From assembly GCA_023807065.1 (NCBI GenBank), contig JAJJLU010000967.1, forward strand, positions 1-13,065: 13,065 nucleotides of DNA, written 5' to 3'. The notes below the pieces were generated by a model. It saw only the letters and a program-made list of their open reading frames with translations, had not been told where the DNA came from and searched no databases. How positions within the stretch are numbered: position 1 is the stretch's first letter; each line of letters starts with the position of its first letter. This DNA comes from Isotricha intestinalis. Lineage: Eukaryota; Ciliophora; Litostomatea; Vestibuliferida; Isotrichidae. Below, one piece after another: positions 8,130 to 13,065 of the stretch. The position numbers and the translations under genes were made by a program.

Positions 8130-8175
8130 TTTTTTAAATATTATTATTTTATATTATTTAATTTAATTAATTTAT
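8130..8175 (-). other. 46-bp intergenic gap between co-directional genes
   Basis: Only 46 A/T bases separate the TAA of the pepsin-like gene from the ATG of the kinase-like gene on the same strand. Any 3' processing signal of the first and promoter plus 5' leader of the second must fit here or overlap the coding regions. Alternatively the two are transcribed together. No G/C-containing motif is present. Confidence 0.7.
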
Positions 8176-9339
8176 TTATATTATTAAATTATATGTTTTT
8201 AAAAATTTAGGATGATTTATTTTTTTTGTTCTTATCATAGATTTCATTATTAATAGCATTATTAAAATTCCTATTGAACTTATTAATAAAATAAAGATAA
8301 ATAAATTTAAATAATTTTCTTCTTTTTTATTTAAATTTAAACCACATGTTAAACAATTATAAATCAATAATTTCATTTTTGTATAATCAAAAACTACAAT
8401 TTCACTTTTTAATAAAATTAAATTATAAAAAATATAATCATCAATATCAGAGTTAACATTAATTTCAAATTCTTTTATATTAGAATTTTTCAATAATAAA
8501 ATATTATTTTCATTATAATTAAAACCATAATAATAATTATTATCATTGGAAATAATAAATAAATTATCATTTGAATTATCTAAATTTTTTTTCTTTATAT
8601 TAATATTATTTTCCTTTTGAAAACTATTTTTAAATTTATCAAATATATTCTTTGAAACAATTAAATAATTATTATTATAATCTTTTAACTCAAATACAAC
8701 ACTATAATTTTCTTCATTATTAAATTGAAAATTATTATAATCATCATAAAAAGAAATACCATTAAATAAAGAAAAAGTAATTGGATAATGTTTATTAGAA
8801 AATAATAAATTAATTTCACTTTTATTTTTAATAATAAAATTATCATTTATTACATTATCTCCAATTATTAATTTCTTATTATGTAAATTAACAGAAATAA
8901 TTTCTTTAAAAATAATATTTTCTTTCTTTAAAAAAGTAATAAAAGAAAAGGAACTTAATTCAGAATTTTTATCTGAAAAACCAAAACCTAAAATTCCATC
9001 AAAGTTTAAATTTTTAACAGAAGAATCATTACATAAAACAAAATCTAAAGTAAATTTTTTTTCATTTTCAAATTCAAATAATTCATTAGAAAGAAAACCA
9101 GAAAAAATTCCTTGAGAAGTCTTATGTTTATAATAAATATGTGATTTATTTAAAGTTGAAGAATTAAAATTTTTTTCAAATATTAAGTTTATATTTGATT
9201 GAAAATCAATATAAAATTTTAATTTTTGCTTTGGCGTTCCTATATTTATATAAGTAAAAGAATTATCGAAAATATTTAATTCAAAAATATTTTTTGAAAA
9301 TTTGAGTAAAAAAAAGAAAAAAAAAATTTTGATTTTCAT
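8176..9339 (-). CDS. Pepsin-like (family A1) membrane protein lacking the catalytic DTG motifs
   Basis: 387 residues. A Lys-then-Phe-rich N-terminus (1-16) looks like a signal peptide, and a hydrophobic segment at about 343-365 followed by K/R predicts a type I membrane protein with a short cytosolic tail. Between them is a recognisable pepsin fold: Y-I-N-I-G-T-P-K-Q (30-38), the first active-site strand (D45-F46-Q47-S48 where D-T-G-S is expected), S-Q-G-I-F-S-G-F-L flap region (75-83), F-D-G-I-L-G-F-G (113-120), F-N-G-I-S-F (192-197) and I-V-V-F-D-Y (314-319). The second active-site strand aligns with V-V-F-E-L-K-D (214-220), just before Y-L-I-V-S-K-N-I-F (226-233), and has no D-T/S-G. One catalytic Asp is therefore absent and the other has lost its Thr-Gly, so proteolysis is unlikely. 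C-x-x-C (329-332) precedes the membrane segment. A receptor, adhesion or chaperone-like role is open. It lies 103 bases after the ankyrin gene and 46 before the kinase-like gene. Confidence 0.77.
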   Translation of the reverse strand: MKIKIFFFFFLLKFSKNIFELNIFDNSFTYINIGTPKQKLKFYIDFQSNINLIFEKNFNSSTLNKSHIYYKHKTSQGIFSGFLSNELFEFENEKKFTLDFVLCNDSSVKNLNFDGILGFGFSDKNSELSSFSFITFLKKENIIFKEIISVNLHNKKLIIGDNVINDNFIIKNKSEINLLFSNKHYPITFSLFNGISFYDDYNNFQFNNEENYSVVFELKDYNNNYLIVSKNIFDKFKNSFQKENNINIKKKNLDNSNDNLFIISNDNNYYYGFNYNENNILLLKNSNIKEFEINVNSDIDDYIFYNLILLKSEIVVFDYTKMKLLIYNCLTCGLNLNKKEENYLNLFIFILLISSIGILIMLLIMKSMIRTKKINHPKFLKTYNLII

Positions 9340-9442
9340 TAAATAAAAAATTATTTATTTTAATATAAATTTATTTGAATTTATTATATAAAATAATTAT
9401 ATTATTAAAAAAAATATTTAATTTTAAAATAAATAAAAAGAA
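9340..9442 (-). other. 103-bp intergenic gap
   Basis: A/T-rich spacer between the TAG of the ankyrin/SAM gene and the ATG of the pepsin-like gene on the same strand. It must hold the 3' end of one and the upstream region of the other. No distinct motif is seen. Confidence 0.6.
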
Positions 9443-12400
9443 CTAAAAGATATTACATAATTCACAATTTTCTTCATTTTCTCCATTTAATTCTAAACTT
9501 TTATTTTTAAATTGAAATTTTTCATAAAAAGGAATATTTAATATTTTACATATTTTTCTTTTTTCTTTAAATAATACTTTCATAAAAATAATTTTATATT
9601 CTTCATTATAAATATGTAAACAATCAGTTAAAATTCCATCATTAAAAGTATATTTACTAAAAAGTTGAATTAATAAATATTCAATATTATCAAAACCATT
9701 ATGTATTAAATTTTCTTTTAAAAAACTTATATTTTTACTTTCTAAAAAAGAAATAACATTATCATAATTAGTACTATTAACATTTTTATTATTTAAATTA
9801 CAACAAGTTTTAAAATCATTATAAGAAAAAAGTAAATCTTCATTTAAGCTTTTTTTTTCTGTATTTTTATTACAAATATTAAAAATAAAATTCGTTATTT
9901 TTTCATCAATAAAATTACAATCAATTTCAACTTTTAATAAAAATCTAAAAATATGTCCTGGCTTTTTAATTCCTAAATCTTCAATGTCTTTATATAAAAC
10001 ATTTATTTTTTTATTTTTAACTCCTTCTATTAATTTCTCAATATCAAAAATTTCATTTTCAAAAAATAAATTTAAATAATTTATTAAATTACAAGAAATT
10101 AACCAATTTTTTAATTTCAAAATTAAAGATTGATCAATGAAAAAATGCTCATTATAACTTTTATCATTTGATAAATTATTATTTATCCATTTCCCATTTT
10201 CAAAAGCATATTCATTTAAAAAGGAATTTTGTTTATTATTATAAAAAGGAGTATTAAATGTTGAAAAAGAAACATTATTAGAATAAGAATCTTTATTATA
10301 AAAATTTTGACTATTTACTTTATTATATAAAGAATTATTATTTGAATTTATTATTAAAGTTTCTTTATTATTATTATTTATATTATTTATTAATATATTC
10401 TTAATAGAATTTGTATTATATTGAGTTGATGGTCTTGTTGTGTTTAAAGAATAAATATTATTTGAGTTTATATTATATATTTTTTTATTTTGAAATGTTT
10501 TTGAAGTATTATTATTATTATGGTTTTCTATTATTGTTTTATTTAATTTAATTGAATTTATACTGTTTCTATTATTTTGAAAAGTCTTAGAATAAGAATC
10601 AACACTGTTATTATTATTATTATTATTATTATTATGTATAATATTTGCTTTTTTTATATTTGAATTATCTTCTTTAATATTTATTAAATTAATATTTGGA
10701 TTATAATTTTCTTTATTTTCATAATTTAAATTTTTTTGCATCTCAATATTATTTCTTTTAATCATAGAATTATTATTTTCAGATTTAATATCAAAATTAC
10801 TTTCAATAGATAAATTACTATAAATACTTTTATCATTTTTTTTAATATTATTTTCATTATGATTTTCACTTATAATATAAGATTTACTTTTAGAATATGA
10901 TAAATCAGATAAAGTTTCTTTTTTTTCTATTTTTGAATTTAATTCTGAAAAAATATTTGAATTATTTGTAGTAATAATTTGATTAACTAAATCTAAAGGA
11001 TTAATTTCACTATTTAAATCTTTTTTTTCTTTTTTTGAATTTGTTGTAAATAAATCATTTAAATTATTATTTATATCATCTCTTGGAGTTAAATTAAAAT
11101 TTAAAGTATCTTCTGTTATATTTATTTTTTTTAAAGAATTTGAAAAATAATTTTTTAAATTATCTTTAATTGTATTTGATTTATTTTTTTTAGTTGTATT
11201 TAATATTGTATCATTTAAATTTGTTTTAGTTAAAAAATCTTCTTCAGTTGAATTTTGAATATTTAAATTATCAATATTACTATTTTCTTCTTTTGTATTA
11301 TTTAAATTATTTTTATTAACATTTTCTTCTTTAATTCCATTATTTATTATTTTACTATCATTTAATATTTCATTTTTAATTTCATTATTATTGAAATTAT
11401 CTTTTAACAATTCTATATTTTTTTTTTCTTTGTTTAAATCCTCATTATTAAAATTTTTAACCTCTGAATTTTTATTATCAAAAATAGTAATATTATTACA
11501 AGTTTTACCACTAGAAAAAATTTTATTACTTTCACTTTGAAAAACTTTAGTAGAACTCACATAATCTTCTTCTTCTTCTTTAATAGTATCATTAAAATTT
11601 TTAGGAGTATTATTATTAAATATTTCTTTATCATAATTTTCATTAACAGAATTACATTTTTTAAAAATATTTTCAATTAACTTTTGATAATCTTTATTTT
11701 GAGCATAATCAAAAGGAGTTTTATCAAATTTATCTTTAATAAAGAAACAATCTGCTTTAAATCTAAAAAATATTTTTAAAATATCTTGATTACATTTATT
11801 AATAATTGCAATATGAAGAGGAGTTTGATTAAATAAAATATTTTGTAAATTAGGATTAGCACCATGTCTTAATAAAGCAGAAATAAAATTTATTTTTTTT
11901 TTCTCTGTTGCTAAATGCAAAGGTGAGTTTCCATTTTTTTTACAAATATTACAATTAGTATTATATTGTAATAAAATAATTAAAGCATCATAATTTTCCA
12001 TTTCAATACTTTTATATAAAGGAGTTTCATTTAATAAATTTGGTATATTTGGATCTGCTCCTAATTTTAATAATTCATTTAAACTTTCTAAATTATTTGA
12101 TATTATTGAACAATAAATTGGAGTATAACCATTTTCATTTTTTTTATTTATTTCTGATTTTAATTTACAAAATATATAAGCTGGAGAGTTTATTGATATT
12201 TTTTCATTACTTTCTATTATTGATTTAGTGTCTTTTTCATTTTGTATTTTTTTTAGTAAATCTACTTTTTCCTTTTTTATTATTTCTGTTGATTTTGATA
12301 TATTGTTTTTGTTTGAAAGTTTTAATGAAGTTTTTAAAGGATTTTCTTTTAGGTTTTTTAAAGAGTTTATTAAACAATTTTTGTCATTCAGTTCTAAAGA

Positions 12401-12487
12401 ATTTTTTAATGGATTTTTATTCACTTTTTCTTTTGAGGTTTTTAAATTATTTTCTTTGAGGATTTTTTCAGAAAATTTTGAAGTCAT
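9443..12487 (-). CDS. Ankyrin-repeat and tandem-SAM scaffold protein
   Basis: 1014 residues. Residues 1-115 are Lys/Asn/Ser-rich with an internal duplication. Five ankyrin repeats span about 118-277: N-G-Y-T-P-I-Y, L-N-E-T-P-L-Y, N-G-N-S-P-L-H-L-A, F-N-Q-T-P-L-H-I-A, then a shorter D-K-T-P-F-D-Y. L-L-x-x-G-A-D/N-P-N turns close the first and third. Residues 278-780 are a low-complexity, Asn/Lys/Ser/Ile-rich linker with a nine-Asn run. A SAM domain at about 788-855 has L-K-N-W-L-I-S-C-N-L-x-x-Y-L-N-L-F and D-L-G-I-K-K-P-G-H. A more divergent second SAM-like domain (about 908-980) has V-I-S-F-L-E-S-K-N-I-S-F-L and N-G-F-D-N-I-E-Y-L-L-I-Q-L. The ankyrin-plus-tandem-SAM order resembles animal postsynaptic and receptor adaptors, where SAM domains polymerise or pair; similar arrangement need not mean common descent. 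A cytosolic scaffold is inferred. It is the first gene from the chromosome end and reads away from it. The only TAG stop in the window ends this gene. Confidence 0.85.
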   Translation of the reverse strand: MTSKFSEKILKENNLKTSKEKVNKNPLKNSLELNDKNCLINSLKNLKENPLKTSLKLSNKNNISKSTEIIKKEKVDLLKKIQNEKDTKSIIESNEKISINSPAYIFCKLKSEINKKNENGYTPIYCSIISNNLESLNELLKLGADPNIPNLLNETPLYKSIEMENYDALIILLQYNTNCNICKKNGNSPLHLATEKKKINFISALLRHGANPNLQNILFNQTPLHIAIINKCNQDILKIFFRFKADCFFIKDKFDKTPFDYAQNKDYQKLIENIFKKCNSVNENYDKEIFNNNTPKNFNDTIKEEEEDYVSSTKVFQSESNKIFSSGKTCNNITIFDNKNSEVKNFNNEDLNKEKKNIELLKDNFNNNEIKNEILNDSKIINNGIKEENVNKNNLNNTKEENSNIDNLNIQNSTEEDFLTKTNLNDTILNTTKKNKSNTIKDNLKNYFSNSLKKINITEDTLNFNLTPRDDINNNLNDLFTTNSKKEKKDLNSEINPLDLVNQIITTNNSNIFSELNSKIEKKETLSDLSYSKSKSYIISENHNENNIKKNDKSIYSNLSIESNFDIKSENNNSMIKRNNIEMQKNLNYENKENYNPNINLINIKEDNSNIKKANIIHNNNNNNNNNSVDSYSKTFQNNRNSINSIKLNKTIIENHNNNNTSKTFQNKKIYNINSNNIYSLNTTRPSTQYNTNSIKNILINNINNNNKETLIINSNNNSLYNKVNSQNFYNKDSYSNNVSFSTFNTPFYNNKQNSFLNEYAFENGKWINNNLSNDKSYNEHFFIDQSLILKLKNWLISCNLINYLNLFFENEIFDIEKLIEGVKNKKINVLYKDIEDLGIKKPGHIFRFLLKVEIDCNFIDEKITNFIFNICNKNTEKKSLNEDLLFSYNDFKTCCNLNNKNVNSTNYDNVISFLESKNISFLKENLIHNGFDNIEYLLIQLFSKYTFNDGILTDCLHIYNEEYKIIFMKVLFKEKRKICKILNIPFYEKFQFKNKSLELNGENEENCELCNIF
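10607..10633 (-). repeat. (AAT)9 microsatellite encoding nine asparagines
   Basis: Nine consecutive AAT codons (residues 619-627 of the ankyrin/SAM protein) form a pure trinucleotide run in the disordered linker. All nine use the same codon, so replication slippage is the likely source; length may vary between alleles. Confidence 0.95.
12305..12415 (-). repeat. Internal 13-residue duplication at the ankyrin protein N-terminus
   Basis: Residues 25-37 (N-P-L-K-N-S-L-E-L-N-D-K-N, 12377-12415) and 49-61 (N-P-L-K-T-S-L-K-L-S-N-K-N, 12305-12343) match at nine of 13 positions, with a shorter N-S-L-K-N-L-K-E piece between them. The copies are 72 bases apart. It looks like a short repeat or a binding motif used twice; function unknown. 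Confidence 0.75.
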
Positions 12488-12689
12488 TTATTTTTAATTT
12501 TTTTTCATAAAAAAATTAAATTAAATTTATTTTATTTTAATATTATAAAATTAAATATATATAAATAAATTTAGATAAATTTAAAGAAGTTAAGAAATAT
12601 ATTTAAAAAAACAATTTTCTCATTTTTGTAATATTAAAATTGTATTAAAATTATCTAATATTAAATAATTTAATGATGAATTCATTAAC

Positions 12690-12755
12690 TATACTTCGAT
12701 ATCAATAAGTTTATTAGTATTAAAATAGGATAAATTCATTGGAGTAAGAAGTATA
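12690..12755. repeat. 8-bp inverted repeat, arms 50 bases apart
   Basis: TATACTTC at 12690-12697 is the exact reverse complement of GAAGTATA at 12748-12755. The arms contain G/C in an otherwise A/T background. They could be a paired regulatory site, the stem of an unrecognised RNA, or chance. Confidence 0.5.
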
Positions 12756-12895
12756 AATTTTTTTATCTTTATATTCTTTCCAAAAAACAATCTTTTGATA
12801 TTTTGAAAAAAGAAATATTTTTAAAAAATAATTCAATTTAAAAAAAATATTATTATATTAAATTTAATTCATTTTCTATAAGAAATACCAAAAAT

Positions 12896-12917
12896 ATGGA
12901 AAAATTATGGAAAAATT
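12896..12917. repeat. Tandem duplication of an 11-bp unit
   Basis: ATGGAAAAATT occurs twice back to back (12896-12906 and 12907-12917), about 90 bases before the telomeric repeats. Function unknown; it may be simple slippage. Confidence 0.85.
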
Positions 12918-13003
12918 ATATTAATTAAATAATTGTTATTTAATATTGTAATTTATTATTTTAATATTTATTTTATAATACATTAAGATTTTTTATAATC
13001 TAA

Positions 13004-13065
13004 ATTGGGGATTGGGGATTGGGGATGGGGGATTGGGGATTGGGGATTGGGGATTGGGGATTGGG
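13004..13065 (+). repeat. Telomeric repeat (ATTGGGG)n, right chromosome end
   Basis: Eight complete seven-base units and a six-base partial unit fill the end of the window in perfect phase from 13004. Seven units are ATTGGGG; the fourth (13025-13031) is ATGGGGG. The G-rich strand runs 5'->3' towards the right edge, the polarity that telomerase generates. The flanking DNA has almost no G runs, so this is not background. The complementary unit is CCCCAAT, one A-to-T change and one added base away from the Tetrahymena CCCCAA type. No subtelomeric repeat precedes it; the junction is TAA then ATTGGGG. Confidence 0.93.

Larger units (their letters stand above)
12488..13003. other. Subtelomeric gene-free region, including the upstream region of the ankyrin gene
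   Basis: 516 bases between the ankyrin/SAM ATG and the first telomeric unit. The part next to the gene must contain its promoter and leader. No reading frame of note, tRNA or other RNA gene is recognisable. The stretch about 12675-12760 is slightly less A/T-rich than its surroundings and contains a 10-bp palindrome (ATGAATTCAT, 12676-12685) and an 8-bp inverted repeat. A tandem 11-mer lies closer to the end. Confidence 0.6.

Noticed and set aside
12040..12497. Plus-strand frames 12040-12228 and 12228-12497 opposite the ankyrin gene start
   Set aside because: Phe/Ser- and Leu/Ile-rich complements of the Lys/Asn-rich N-terminus; the minus frame has ankyrin repeats and is preferred.

Overview
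The window is extremely AT-rich eukaryotic DNA. It holds long intronless reading frames, asparagine/lysine-rich proteins, short gaps between genes and an A-rich sequence in front of each ATG. TAA and TAG act as stops, and CAA is read as glutamine in the conserved threonine aldolase, so the standard code fits. The right edge ends in a perfectly phased seven-base G-rich repeat, ATTGGGG, with the G strand running towards the edge, which is what a chromosome end looks like. These traits, together with a bacterial-type metabolic gene and a protein that looks axonemal, point to a ciliate macronuclear chromosome. A rumen (trichostome) ciliate with the standard code is my best guess. I recall CCCCAAT ends being reported for that group but cannot verify it here, so the placement is an inference.

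Layout from left to right. (1) Positions 1-4133, minus strand: the first 1377 codons of a very large protein, cut by the left edge. It has a 578-residue charged N-terminus followed by about 98 tandem eight-residue repeats (consensus N-N-E-I-I-Q/K-D/E-E). Hydrophobic plus-strand frames across this region are only its mirror image. (2) Positions 4134-4513: divergent upstream region. (3) Positions 4514-5548, plus strand: a PLP-dependent, bacterial-type low-specificity threonine aldolase. (4) Three genes in a row on the minus strand, reading away from the telomere. In transcription order they are a 1014-residue ankyrin/tandem-SAM scaffold (12487-9443), a pepsin-like membrane protein that has lost its catalytic motifs (9339-8176), and a DPY30/RIIa-like protein with two degenerate phosphagen-kinase units (8129-5724). 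The last two are only 46 bases apart. (5) Positions 12488-13003: subtelomeric, no gene seen. (6) Positions 13004-13065: telomeric repeats.

The genes do not form an obvious single pathway. The kinase-like, ankyrin/SAM and octad-repeat proteins look like structural or scaffold components. The protease-like protein is predicted to sit in the secretory or surface membrane. The aldolase is a stand-alone metabolic enzyme, probably acquired from bacteria.

The most striking pattern runs across genes. Near each start codon isoleucine is mostly ATA, and further in it becomes ATT. In the aldolase the change is abrupt at about codon 185. Two of the three enzyme-like families in the window appear to be pseudoenzymes.
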